From Antedon mediterranea (taxonomy: Eukaryota > Echinodermata > Crinoidea > Comatulida > Antedonidae): a DNA stretch of 60,000 nucleotides. The notes beneath the pieces were generated by a model. It was not told where the DNA came from, did not search any database, and saw nothing but the letters and a program-made list of their open reading frames with translations. Below are positions 46,502-58,474 of the stretch, in pieces; positions within the stretch are counted from its first letter, which is position 1, and every line of letters starts with the position of its first letter. The translations under genes were made by a program, and so were the position numbers. The stretch spans positions 684,001 to 744,000 of the forward strand of contig NC_092672.1 of the NCBI RefSeq assembly GCF_964355755.1, read 5' to 3'.

Positions 46502-49500
46502 TCAAAAACTTAAGTGATGCTGTACATTTTGTTCTTGTGTTTTTAATTGAGCTTCTGCAATGTCGCTCAAGGCCTGTTGAATTTGTAATAGCAATATTTC
46601 TCCTCGTCGGACAACGTCTCTCAATTTCTGGGCTGCATCTTCATTTTCTTCTTCCAACCTCCGCAAACTTGCATTCTGAATTAGAATACAAAAATCTGGT
46701 TTATTTTATATATACAGTAATAGCATGTAAAGTATCTTAGTTTATACAGTAATAGCATGTAAAGTATCTTAGTTTATACAGTAATAGCACGTAAAGTATC
46801 TTAGTTTATACAGTAATAGCATGTAAAGTATCTTAGTTTATACAGTAATAGCACGTAAAGTATCTTAGTTTATACAGTAATAGCACGTAAAGTATCTTAG
46901 TTTATACAGTAATAGCATGTAAAGTATCTTAGTTTATACAGTAATAGCACGTAAAGTATCTTAGTTTATACAGTAATAGCATGTAAAGTATCTTAGTTTA
47001 TACAGTAATAGCATGTAAAGTATCTTAGTTTATACAGTAATAGCATGTAAAGTATCTTAGTTTATACAGTAATAGCACGTAAAGTATCTTAGTTTATACA
47101 GTAATAGCACGTAAAGTATCTTAGTTTATACAGTAATAGCACGTAAAGTATCTTAGTTTATACAGTAATAGCACGTAAAGTATCTTAGTTTATACAGTAA
47201 TAGCACGTAAAGTATCTTAGTTTATACAGTAATAGCACGTAAAGTATCTTAGTTTATACAGTAATAGCACGTAAAGTATCTTAGTTTATACAGTAATAGC
47301 ATGTAAAGTATCTTAGTTTATACAGTAATAGCATGTAAAGTATCTTAGTTTATACAGTAATAGCATGTAAAGTATCTTAGTTTATACAGTAATAGCACGT
47401 AAAGTATCTTAGTTTATACAGTAATAGCACGTAAAGTATCTTAGTTTATACAGTAATAGCACGTAAAGTATCTTAGTTTATACAGTAAAATAGCATGTAA
47501 AGTATCTTAGTTTATACAGTAATAGCATGTAAAGTATCTTAGTTTATACAGTAATAGCATGTAAAGTATCTTAGTTTATACAGTAATAGCATGTAAAGTA
47601 TCTTAGTTATAGAATCACTTTAACCTTTGTCTACACTATCAAACAAAAAATGTGATGTCATATATGGACATGATGATGTCATATCACTACCATATTTGGG
47701 CATATCACACTATTTTTTGATAGCACTACTAAATGCTGGTTCTCCACTAAAAGCATGGTCCGTTCTTTCTTTTTGATTTTACAAGTTTTAAGCAAGAGTG
47801 TCAGAAAAGTTATTTAATGAATTCAAAATATGTCCATCTAGAAGAAGAATTGAGAAAAACATCCACAACGTCCAATCAAATGGTAGATATATGTATATAT
47901 GTATTATTTGTAATGTCAGTAATGTATGTTATCACTTTGTATGTATTTTTTATGATGATTTTCCTATTAAATTCAAATCAAAGCTATGCTTTACACACCT
48001 GAAGTTCTGTGGTAGATTCTTCACTTGGTAATGAATCTATTAATAGATCAATGTCTTTAGCAGTCCTGGCAATCAGTTGAGCAAATAGTAATGTTAGATC
48101 TTCTTGTTGTTGAGGTGCTACTCCAGATGGCTCTATTATAAGAGAAAAAAAAAACAGTTTATAAAACAATCCAGTATAGTAGGCCTACTTCTTTCATGTC
48201 CCATGTGATACATGCATACATGCCAAATTGGTGGTTGTTTTATTATCCCTGGAATTAAATTTTAACAGATTTTACATTCCCTGGATTTTATATATAAAAT
48301 GATGATTGAATTCATCATTTAATTTTCTGTATAATTTCAAGATTCAAAAATTGGTTTAATCCGCTTAAAACAGAAATTAATTTTGGTAATTATAATTAAG
48401 AACAATAAAACTACAAAGAAAAATACTTCAAATTGCGAAATGATTTATTAAAAGACAAGTGTAATATATCCTCACCTTGTTTTACTGTGCTCTGAAGTTT
48501 ACCCGGCGTTGCTGATTGCTGTAGTACACCAACACTGTTACAAAAATGATCAGCAAGCTAATAACAAAGTATAAATAATTATGAAATATGGTAAGCGAAT
48601 ACTAAGTAAAGAGTAGTGGGTTACTATTAGAGTAGTGGGTTACTTTAGTAAAAAGGTTCATCTGGATCACTGTATAGTATTTTGTCGAGGCCCCGACAAT
48701 CCCATTTGGGAAAACCTGAACGATCTATAGATGGCGCTATACCATATACGAGATCTAATGGTAACAAGTCCAAGTCACAGAGACTCACTCATGATTAAGC
48801 TGCGTCGTTGACCAGCGAAAGCTAGAGTAAAAAACGTAAGTTTACGAATTTTATTCGACTTTGGATCATCCAAAAGAAAATTTACTTAAAATAGTGGGTT
48901 ACTATTAGAGTAGCGGGTTACTAATTAGAGTAGCGGGTTACTAATTAGAGTAGCGGGTTACTATTAGAGTAGCGGGTTACTATTAGAGTAGCGGGTTACT
49001 ATTAGAGTAGCGGGTTACTATTAGAGTAGCGGGTTACTATTAGAGTAGCGGGTTACTATATTAGAGTAGCGGGTTACTATTAGAGTAGCGGGTTACTATT
49101 AGAGTAGCGGGTTACTATTAGAGTAGCGGGTTACTATTAGAGTAGCGGGTTACTATTACAGTAGCGGGTTACTATTAGAGTAGCGGGTTAATATTAGAGT
49201 AGTGGGTTACTATAGAGTAGCGGGTTACTATTAGAGTAGCGGGTTACTATTAGAGTAGCGGGTTACTATTACAGTAGCGGGTTACTATTAGAGTAGCGGG
49301 TTACTATTAGAGTAGTGGGTTACTATTAGAGTAGTGGGTTAATATTAGAGTAGCGGGGTTACTATTAGAGTAGCGGGTTACTATTAGAGTAGCGGGTTAC
49401 TATTAGAGTAGCGGGTTACTATTAGAGTAGCGGGTTACTATTAGAGTAGCGGGTTACTATTAGAGTAGCGGGTTACTATTAGAGTAGTGGGTTACTATTA

Positions 49501-52500
49501 GAGTAGTGGGTTACTATTAGAGTAGCGGGTTACTATTACAGTAGCGGGTTACTATTAGAGTACTGTAGCGGGTTACTATTAGAGTAGCGGGTTACTATTA
49601 GAGTAGTGGGTTACTATTAGAGTAGCGGGTTACTATTAGAGTAGCAGGTTACTATTAGAGTAGCGGGTTACTATAAGAGTAGCGGGTTACTATTACAGTA
49701 GCGGGTTACTATAAGAGTAGCGGGTTACTATTACAGTAGCGGGTTACTATTAGAGTAGTGGTTAATATTAGAGTAGTGGGTTACTATAGAGTAGCGGGTT
49801 ACTATTAGAGTAGCGGGTTACTATTAGAGTAGTGGGTTACTATTAGAGTAGTGGGTTACTTTAGTAAAAAGGTTCATCTGGATCACTGTATAGTATTTTG
49901 TCGAGGCCCCGACAATCCCATTTGGGAAAACCTGAACGATCTATAGATGGCGCTATACCATATACGAGATCTAATGGTAACAAGTCCAAGTCACAGAGAC
50001 TCACTCATGATTAAGCTGCGTCGTTGACCAGCGAAAGCTAGAGTAAAAAACGTAAGTTTACGAATTTTATTCGACTTTGGATCATCCAAAAGAAAATTTA
50101 CTTAAAATAGTGGGTTACTATTAGAGTAGCGGGTTACTAATTAGAGTAGCGGGTTACTAATTAGAGTAGCGGGTTACTATTAGAGTAGCGGGTTACTATT
50201 AGAGTAGCGGGTTACTATTAGAGTAGCGGGTTACTATTAGAGTAGCGGGTTACTATTAGAGTAGCGGGTTACTATATTAGAGTAGCGGGTTACTATTAGA
50301 GTAGCGGGTTACTATTAGAGTAGCGGGTTACTATTAGAGTAGCGGGTTACTATTACAGTAGCGGGTTACTATTAGAGTAGCGGGTTAATATTAGAGTAGT
50401 GGGTTACTATAGAGTAGCGGGTTACTATTAGAGTAGCGGGTTACTATTAGAGTAGCGGGTTACTATTACAGTAGCGGGTTACTATTAGAGTAGCGGGTTA
50501 CTATTAGAGTAGTGGGTTACTATTAGAGTAGTGGGTTAATATTAGAGTAGCGGGGTTACTATTAGAGTAGCGGGTTACTATTAGAGTAGCGGGTTACTAT
50601 TAGAGTAGCGGGTTACTATTAGAGTAGCGGGTTACTATTAGAGTAGCGGGTTACTATTAGAGTAGCGGGTTACTATTAGAGTAGTGGGTTACTATTAGAG
50701 TAGCGGGTTACTATTACAGTAGCGGGTTACTATTAGAGTACTGTAGCGGGTTACTATTAGAGTAGCGGGTTACTATTAGAGTAGTGGGTTACTATTAGAG
50801 TAGCGGGTTACTATTAGAGTAGCAGGTTACTATTAGAGTAGCGGGTTACTATAAGAGTAGCGGGTTACTATTACAGTAGCGGGTTACTATAAGAGTAGCG
50901 GGTTACTATTACAGTAGCGGGTTACTATTAGAGTAGTGGGTTAATATTAGAGTAGTGGGTTACTATAGAGTAGCGGGTTACTATTAGAGTAGCGGGTTAC
51001 TATTAGAGTAGTGGGTTACTATAGAGTAGCGGGTTACTATTAGAGTAGTGGGTTACTATTAGAGTAGTGGGTTACTATAGAGTAGTGGGTTACTATTAGA
51101 GTAGCGGGTTACTATTACAGTAGCGGGTTACTATTAGAGTAGCGGGTTACTATTAGAGTAGCGGGTTACTATTAGAGTAGCGGGTTACTATTAGAGTAGC
51201 GGGTTACTATTAGAGTAGCGGGTTACTATTAGAGTAGCGGGTTACTATTAGAGTAGTGGGTTACTATTAGAGTAGCGGGTTACTATTACAGTAGCGGGTT
51301 ACTATTAGAGTACTGTAGCGGGTTACTATTAGAGTAGCGGGTTACTATTAGAGTAGTGGGTTACTATTAGAGTAGCGGGTTACTATTAGAGTAGCAGGTT
51401 ACTATTAGAGTAGCGGGTTACTATAAGAGTAGCGGGTTACTATTACAGTAGCGGGTTACTATAAGAGTAGCGGGTTACTATTACAGTAGCGGGTTACTAT
51501 TAGAGTAGTGGGTTAATATTAGAGTAGTGGGTTACTATAGAGTAGCGGGTTACTATTAGAGTAGCGGGTTACTATTAGAGTAGTGGGTTACTATAGAGTA
51601 GCGGGTTACTATTAGAGTAGTGGGTTACTATTAGAGTAGTGGGTTACTATAGAGTAGTGGGTTACTATTAGAGTAGCGGGTTACTATTACAGTAGCGGGT
51701 TACTATTAGAGTAGTGGGTTACTATTAGAGTAGTGGGTTACTATTAGAGTAGCGGGTTACTATTAGAGTAGCAGGTTACTATTAGAGTAGCGGGTTACTA
51801 TAAGAGTAGCGGGTTACTATTACAGTAGCGGGTTACTATAAGAGTAGCGGGTTACTATTACAGTAGCGGGTTACTATTAGAGTAGTGGGTTAATATTAGA
51901 GTAGTGGGTTACTATAGAGTAGCGGGTTACTATTAGAGTAGCGGGTTACTATTAGAGTAGTGGGTTACTATAGAGTAGCGGGTTACTATTAGAGTAGTGG
52001 GTTACTATTAGAGTAGTGGGTTACTTTAGAGTAGTGGGTTACTATTAGAGTAGCGGGTTACTATTACAGTAGCGGGTTACTATTAGAGTAGTGGGTTACT
52101 ATTAGAGTAGCGGGTTACTATTAGAGTAGCGGGTTACTATTAGAGTAGCGGGTTACTATTAGAGTAGCGGGTTACTATTAGAGTAGCGGGTTACTATTAG
52201 AGTAGCGGGTTACTATTAGAGTAGCGGGTTACTATATTAGAGTAGCGGGTTACTATTAGAGTAGCGGGTTACTATTAGAGTAGCGGGTTACTATTAGAGT
52301 AGCGGGTTACTATTAGAGTAGCGGGTTACTATTACAGTAGCGGGTTACTATTAGAGTAGCGGGTTAATATTAGAGTAGTGGGTTACTATAGAGTAGCGGG
52401 TTACTATTAGAGTAGCGGGTTATTATTAGAGTAGCGGGTTACTATTACAGTAGCGGGTTACTATTACAGTAGCGGGTTACTATTAGAGTACTGTAGCGGG

Positions 52501-55500
52501 TTACTATTAGAGTAGCGGGTTACTATTAGAGTAGTGGGTTACTATATTAGAGTAGCGGGTTACTATATTAGAGTAGCGGGTTACTATTAGAGTAGCGGGT
52601 TACTATTAGAGTAGCGGGTTACTATTAGAGTAGCGGGTTACTATTAGAGTAGCGGGTTACTATTACAGTAGCGGGTTACTATTAGAGTAGCGGGTTACTA
52701 TTAGAGTAGCGGGTTACTATTAGAGTAGCGGGTTACTATTAGAGTAGTGGGTTACTATTAGAGTAGCGGGTTACTATTAGAGTAGCGGGTTACTATTACA
52801 GTAGCGGGTTACTATTAGAGTACTGTAGCGGGTTACTATTAGAGTAGCGGGTTACTATTAGAGTAGCGGGTTACTATTAGAGTAGCGGGTTACTATTAGA
52901 GTAGCGGGTTACTATTAGAGTAGCGGGTTACTATAAGAGTAGCGGGTTACTATTACAGTAGCGGGTTACTATTACAGTAGCGGGTTACTATTAGAGTAGT
53001 GGGTTACTATAGAGTAGCGGGTTACTATTAGAGTAGTGGGTTACTATTAGAGTAGCGGGTTACTATTAGAGTAGCGGGTTACTATTAGAGTAGTGGGTTA
53101 CTATTAGAGTAGTGGGTTACTATTAGAGTAGCGGGTTACTATTAGAGTAGCAGGTTACTATTAGAGTAGCGGGTTACTATAAGAGTAGCGGGTTACTATT
53201 ACAGTAGCGGGTTACTATAAGAGTAGCGGGTTACTAATTACAGTAGCGGGTTACTATTAGAGTAGTGGGTTAATATTAGAGTAGTGGGTTACTATAGAGT
53301 AGCGGGTTACTATTAGAGTAGCGGGTTACTATTAGAGTAGTGGGTTACTATTAGAGTAGTGGGAATAGGGTAAACAACTGGACCCTACTATGTATGTACT
53401 ACCCATGTATCGTCATCCCGGTCCATGCCGTTAATAACGTAATTATAGCCCTATAAATCATACGGTTATATTGCATTTTTTATTTAAAAAAACGTTAAAT
53501 TGTGGTAACGTTTTAAAATGGCGTAAAATGACAGCTAGACGGCATGGACCGGGGCAAGTGGTAATTTTCTGAAATGACTGGACCCTACTCGCCCAAACCC
53601 ATGTATCGTCATCCCAGTCCATGCCGTTTATAACAAAGTTATAGCCCTATAAATCATAGCCCTAGGCTAGTTAATCTAACGCCCGTATTCTTAAACCGGA
53701 CTTTAGTTGTAGTTTGAAGTTCGACTTGAAAAAGTCGTAGTTCGAGCTATTACTTCAAATTCGATTAAAAAACAAAGTACCATAGTCGAAGTTTGCAGTT
53801 CGACTTAATGAAGTCGAGCTTTTAGTTGAGTTGCACACGTCTGGGTAACAAAGGCTATACATTGACCAATGACAAGAGAGTATTTGAGGAGCAGACGAAA
53901 TTTTGCGCATTGATATCACTTTCCATTTTCTAACAACACTTTTTACGCATCAGGACTATATACATGAAAAGTAATTTTAATCGTTAATTATTAGAACAAG
54001 ATCAGTATCAATTTAACACTCAGTGAAGTACTTTTGATTAACAACAAACAAAATATTCTAAATATATTCAGGAACCATGGCGGTACGGTAACTTTTATAT
54101 TTTCTAGGCCCCCAACAAAGTATGATCGCGACGAACCACGCACTTCATTGCGTGACAAGAAAGCGCTAGGCCCCCTAAACATTCCATCGCGTGGTGAATT
54201 TCCGCATCTGCCATTGTCGCTATGGCGTGACGTAGTTCAAGTCGGACTTGCGGGAAGAAAATAATGTAATTTGTATACGGTTGTAAATAAAGATTATTTT
54301 CATTATTATAACTTATACCAATGTATACTTATTAAGTTAATATAAAAATAGATATTTCATTTTTCAATATCTGGCCAATATAACAACTCAATGACTGTTA
54401 CATTTTTCATAAACATCGTTTAAAAACCATTTAGTTGACCATTTAGCCTGCCCCCTCCAGGACTAAAAAAATCGATCAAAATTCGTCTCGATTTAGTCGA
54501 GGTTGGCCTGAATTAGTCGGCGATTTAGTTGAAGTTCGGTTTATGAATTAAAATGACGTCATTTTTAACGTTTTAGCTCGAACTACTGTACGACTAAAGT
54601 CCGGTTTAAGAATACGGGCGTTAGTCTAGGCCTAGGCCTAAGCCGTAAGTATAAAATCATTTAATTAAAATATTAGGTGTCTGATCATTTCGGCCGCCAG
54701 TCATTTCGGCTGCCGGTTATGGAACGCCCAAAATCATGAAACGCCAAAAAAGACAAAATATGTATTGTTCATTTCGGCCGCCAGAATCGTCAATATTGTT
54801 AATAACGTATGGCACGCCTTAATTGTCAAAAAGGGTGTATACATGTGCCTATCATCTGAATAGACGTGTGTAAATGGTGTCAGATGAAATCGATCGTGTT
54901 TGAAATCGGTCGCGATAAAATAAACATCCGGTATTTGGTATGGAGCGCCGCTAGATACGCTTTTTATCCTATTAGTTATGTTTGATATCGGTCGCGTTTT
55001 ATTTTGGTCGCGCTAATTTGTATATGGCGCATTAGATACATTTTTAATGAAAACGTTCATTATGTTTTTAGTTAATTTTGAATATTGGAATTTCTAATAA
55101 TACTGTTTGACATTTTTTTAAACCTCGATCGTTATTTTTTAAGTACAGTAAATATAAATATTTATCTCATTATTTATAAATAATTTGTGTTTCCATTTTA
55201 TCTTACAGGTTTTAATGAATTGTAATGTGTTCTTTTAGCATGACGTTGTTTAAGGTTTTGAAAATAAATAATAATTTAATAGTTAAACAAGTAGACGCGC
55301 CTATTGCGTATTTTTTAATCACAGTTAATTACAAAACTCGTTTTATACCTGCAAGTGGATACCAGCTCAATGAGGTTTATGCAATACTGTAAAGGAATTT
55401 GATGCATGATGATGATTTTTGCATTCGATATCCGCCACTCTGATGTGAGCATGGTTTAGGATAATAATAAAATATATAGATAATATTCCGTTATAAATCA

Positions 55501-57004
55501 ATCTACCAGCCCTACAGTAGGTGTATGATGTACAATGATAGATGTGAGAATAATGTATGGATAATAAACATTTAGATCTACGAACGTCGTATGGATGTTA
55601 TGTGAGACTACTTACTTAATTATTTACATTAAATGATTATTGTAAATAAAGAAATAAAAGATATTTTTCAAATTAAAATCTATAGTATCGACGTACAGTA
55701 TACGTAAATTATATACATCGTTTCACAAAAACACGTGCAGGAGGCAAAGATGACGTCTATTACTAATAATATTAGTAATAGACGTCATCTTTACCTGGCC
55801 ATGGACTACGATCGTACGTGTTTTGTCCATGATTTGACACGCTAACAAGTGCGTGCTTTTTAAAAAGGGGAAACCCCGTCAGCAAAATAACGCATTGTTA
55901 GAGGAAACAGCTGCCCGATCATAGAAAGCGCATCTCCCCCAATACGGCTTATTCGGGGGTTTATTTCAGTAACTCGCCTTTTAACCATCCGCATATAATG
56001 ATCATTTTTACTAACAACTATTTTAAACATAACATTAGAAATAAAAGTATACACGTGATTTGTCTCAACAATTATTATTATACACTTAATATTATCCTAC
56101 ATAACGGATGTAAATAAAATAAAAAAATAAAATTAGGTGATCGAATAGTAGGTTATGTTGTTAACGACATGATATAATCTGCCACACAGTATGCATAAGT
56201 ATAACAATGGATACGCTGGCTTTACGGGCTATACATTGTAACAATTATTGTTTTTAAATAAATTGTTCTCTTTTACGTAATTGTTTGCATAATAAAGGAC
56301 AGACGTATATTCCCTATATAATATATTAATTACAATACATATAAATAGAGGTAAATTATTATATGCCTGATATAATATTATACCTAATTGGTTGGGCTCA
56401 GTCAAGAAGAAGCCGGCGAATGATAGTAAAATAGCGCAACTCTATACAAATCAAAAAGTATGATCGTTTTTGTTGATTGCTGCTTGCTGTTTGAATACGC
56501 ACGTCTATTCAGGCGATAGGCACACCATTTTTTATAATTGAGGCGTGCCATACATTAACAATATTGACGATTGTGGCGGCCGAAATGAACAATACATATT
56601 TTGTCCTTTTTGGCGTTTCATGATTTTAGGAGTTCCATAACCGGCAGCCGAAATGACTGGCGGCCGATATGCACTACTGTGACCAAATATTACACATATT
56701 GCGCCCCCTACATGTGAATGTGAAATAAGGATCCAATTTCACAAAAAAAATTGAATATCGAATAAGGAATAAGTAACCAACTTCACGCCGGTGCCTAGGC
56801 CCTCTAGCTTGGCCTAGGTAGGCTTGCTAGGCTAGGCCTACTAGCTAGACTAGCTAGCTAGGCTAGGGCCTAGCCTAGGACTAGCTAGGCGCAATAAATA
56901 ATACTGTAACAGAAAGCTGGTCAGCAAATGCATATTTATTATCTTTAAAACTATAGTTTTACCTGGTTGACAGCGTCCTGTAGTTGGGTTACACGATCTG
57001 CCAT
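46502..57004 (-). CDS. MED21: Mediator of RNA polymerase II transcription subunit 21 (4 coding exons)
   Basis: MED21 is a small, mostly helical subunit of the Mediator middle module. It pairs with MED7 as a hinge and links activators to RNA polymerase II in the nucleus. Coding exons in order on the minus strand: 57004-56963, 48557-48476, 48132-47999, 46675-46502. All introns are GT-AG and the phases join, giving 143 residues against ~144 in vertebrates. Diagnostic stretches are [14 protein letters not shown] at the N terminus, [14 protein letters not shown], the near-invariant [20 protein letters not shown] in exon 3, and the helix [20 protein letters not shown] in exon 4. The ~8.4-kb first intron carries a 19-bp mega-array and two transposons; the third holds a 32-bp array. 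It is convergent with CAMKK. Confidence 0.95.
46708..47608. repeat. Minisatellite in MED21 intron 3, 32-bp unit, ~28 copies
   Basis: The unit is TTTATACAGTAATAGCAYGT plus AAAGTATCTTAG. Almost the only difference among units is C or T at one site (CACGT versus CATGT), plus one AA insertion near 47488. The array begins ~30 bp beyond the exon 4 acceptor of MED21. Confidence 0.97.
47631..47725. mobile_element. MITE, AGCTCTGTCTACAC family, in MED21 intron 3
   Basis: TTTGTCTACACTATCAAACA then ATATATGGACATGATGATGT and CATATTTGGGCATATCACAC; the right terminus is reduced to TTTGATAG. Confidence 0.65.
48608..53365. repeat. Mega-minisatellite in MED21 intron 1, 19-bp unit, roughly 220 copies
   Basis: The unit is GGGTTACTATTAGAGTAGC, with GTAGTGGG, TACAGTAG, TATAAGAG, TATAGAG and TACTGTAG variants. 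Blocks of variants recur in the same order, so there are higher-order repeats. Two ~255-bp non-repeat spacers (48641-48895 and 49857-50111) are identical in sequence and lie 1216 bp apart. It fills more than half of the 8.4-kb intron. Confidence 0.97.
53388..53660. repeat. ~195-bp direct duplication
   Basis: ACTGGACCCTACT, CCCATGTATCGTCATCCC and TTATAGCCCTATAAATCATA occur at ~53388 and again at ~53577, beside the array and the next transposon. Confidence 0.7.
53679..54621. mobile_element. 943-bp element, TIR ACGCCCGTATTCTTAAACCG
   Basis: Inverted termini of at least 30 bp (ACGCCCGTATTCTTAAACCG, GGACTTTAGT) lie at both ends, each flanked by TA. Subterminal AGTTCGACTT/AAGTCGA words recur inside the arms. 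No transposase is present. The middle holds an exon-like open segment at 54073-54264. The element sits in MED21 intron 1. Confidence 0.75.
54073..54264 (+). CDS. Exon-like terminal coding segment inside the 943-bp element
   Basis: After an acceptor-like ATATATTCAG, 63 codons run without a stop to TAA at 54262-54264. AATAAA follows about 20 bases later. Composition shifts to GC-rich, CpG-rich codons (e.g. [20 protein letters not shown] and [14 protein letters not shown]), unlike the AT-rich flanks. This looks like the last exon of a gene, captured by the transposon or belonging to its former autonomous version. The protein family is unknown, and expression cannot be judged. Confidence 0.4.
   Translation, partial: NHGGTVTFIFSRPPTKYDRDEPRTSLRDKKALGPLNIPSRGEFPHLPLSLWRDVVQVGLAGRK
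54683..56670. mobile_element. ~2-kb element with ~180-200-bp inverted repeats
   Basis: The left arm (ATTTCGGCCGCCAGTCATTT, GACAAAATATGTATTGTTCA, AATATTGTTAATAACGTATG, CTGAATAGACGTGTG) is mirrored from 56670 back to ~56500 with few mismatches. No transposase-sized frame is present. The core is AT-rich and contains a 47-bp palindrome at 55746-55792. It is a foldback-type non-autonomous element in MED21 intron 1. Confidence 0.75.
55746..55792. repeat. Perfect 47-bp palindrome
   Basis: Arms of 23 bases (AAAGATGACGTCTATTACTA, ATA) flank a single central base. Each arm contains TGACGTC, half of a cAMP-response-element-like site. It lies mid-element. Confidence 0.85.
56795..56893. repeat. CTAG/TAGGCCTA-rich tract just downstream of MED21 exon 1
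   Basis: Nearly a hundred bases are built from overlapping CTAG, GCTAGC and AGGCCTA words. It resembles the tract at 900-945 beside the left-edge gene. Confidence 0.7.
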
Positions 57005-57245
57005 TTCATTTTTCTATACTGTACCTTCTTCTTCCTTATGTTATGTTTTTTTTTTGTCTCTCAAGAAAGAGTTGGTTGGTGATGGTTCGTCGACGACCGC
57101 CCGAACAACAACAACTCTCTCGCCCTCTCTCTCTCCTCTCTCTTCCCCCCGGCCCCCCCCCCCCCAATCGACTATATAGTGCGCCCCCACTGCTACATTA
57201 GCGTTCCAACGCGTTGGTGGCGCAATGTTCATTTATTCACAGGGG
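57005..57245 (-). promoter_or_regulatory. MED21 promoter/5' UTR region, possibly bidirectional
   Basis: Upstream of the MED21 ATG (57004-57002) lies a pyrimidine-rich CTCTCTCTCC run, a C13-14 run at ~57160 and the palindrome CCAACGCGTTGG (57206-57217). GC content is clearly above background. No TATA box is evident. On the plus strand a donor-like AAAG|GTAAGG at 57364 could end a 5' exon of the TRIM gene. Confidence 0.4.
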
Positions 57246-57542
57246 AAATCCCCATTTTAATTATAGAGATTGTATGGCACTTGGGAAAAACCAGTCAGAC
57301 CTTGTACACAATTTCCAAGTCTTCTTTCACATTTTATACGTAAAACTTGCCAAAAAGTAGAAAGGTAAGGTGCCACGTAATACTTACATAAATATTTTGT
57401 TTAATGTATAGGCCTACAATATAAGAATTTATGATTTTAATATCGTTATTACAGATTCGAAAGAAACCCGCTCCGGCCCTTCTTTCTTGCTAATGCTTGT
57501 TTGGTTGGCCTAGGCTACTAGCTAGGGCCGAGTAGCTAGTTA

Positions 57543-58474
57543 GTAGACCTGTCACACCAAAATCAGTCCGGGCTAAAATCGGTCCGGCGGACCAGTTTTG
57601 GCTGCCAAAATCAGTCCGGGGGACCATTTATGGCTGTCAAAACCTGTCCGGCCGGACCAATTTTGGCCGCCAAAACTGGTCCGGCCTCGATAAAATCGGT
57701 CCGGGCAGTATAGTAGGACTGTTTTTGGCCGTCAAATATGGTCCGGTCTTACAAATATATGGTGCGCAAAATGAGTCATAATGTATATATCATTAAAAAA
57801 AAGGCCATGATTAGTCATTATATTGAAAACTACGGGTTTTTATTTGTTATTTTAATATTATAAATTAAGCCTGTTTTTTTATTATCATTATTAGTAGTAA
57901 CTCATCAATAATTAGTACTAATTGTTAGGCTTTTTGTATACAATATGTATCTCTGCCTGTTTTTAATCCATTTTGTTCTTTTTTAACATCTTCGTTTCCC
58001 CATGATGTTAAAAACAATTTAATTTATTAATTATTTATGGTTAATCAATCAATATATCAATTCAATACAATTATTATAAAACAATTATCCAATATTGATT
58101 AGGCTGAGGAAGGAAAAAGGCCTCAATCATAAATAAAATCTAGCTGACAATATCAGCGTCTCATACCCGTTCGTGTGAGTGTGTGGCAGGCCGAAATATG
58201 AGTGAACACCTAAGTCATGTTTTTAGATAAAATACATTTATTTATAGTATTTATCCGACAAGATTACTCACTTATATATATCATGGGATATTTTTCTAGC
58301 CATAAACAACTTAAAACAGCATCATAGGCCTAGTAATTCAATTAAAATCGACAGAAGAAAAGCCCGGACCGATTTTGGCAGTGGCGGACTGCTTTTGGCC
58401 ACAATTTTAGAGCCAAAACTGGTCCGGCCGGACCGATTTTGGCCCCGGACCATATTTATCGTGACAGACCCTAC
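57543..58474. mobile_element. ~930-bp element with GGTCCGG-rich inverted ends
   Basis: Ends read TAGACCTGTCAC and GTGACAGACCCTA. Each ~180-bp end is packed with AAAATCGGTCCGG and GGACCAGTTTTGGC words in both orientations, while the centre is AT-rich. No coding capacity. The repeats resemble subterminal transposase-binding sites. It lies between MED21 and the TRIM gene. Confidence 0.7.

Noticed and set aside
48608-53365. CRISPR-like array or telomere-like repeat
   Set aside because: Units are contiguous with no unique spacers between them. The genome is eukaryotic, and GGGTTACTATTAGAGTAGC is not a telomeric repeat.
55860-56054. 64-codon frame inside the 2-kb inverted-repeat element as a transposase remnant
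   Set aside because: Too short and without any transposase motif I recognise.
57041-57232. Arg/Glu/Gly-rich minus-strand frame upstream of MED21
   Set aside because: It is a translation of the GA-rich promoter/leader and lacks conserved sequence.
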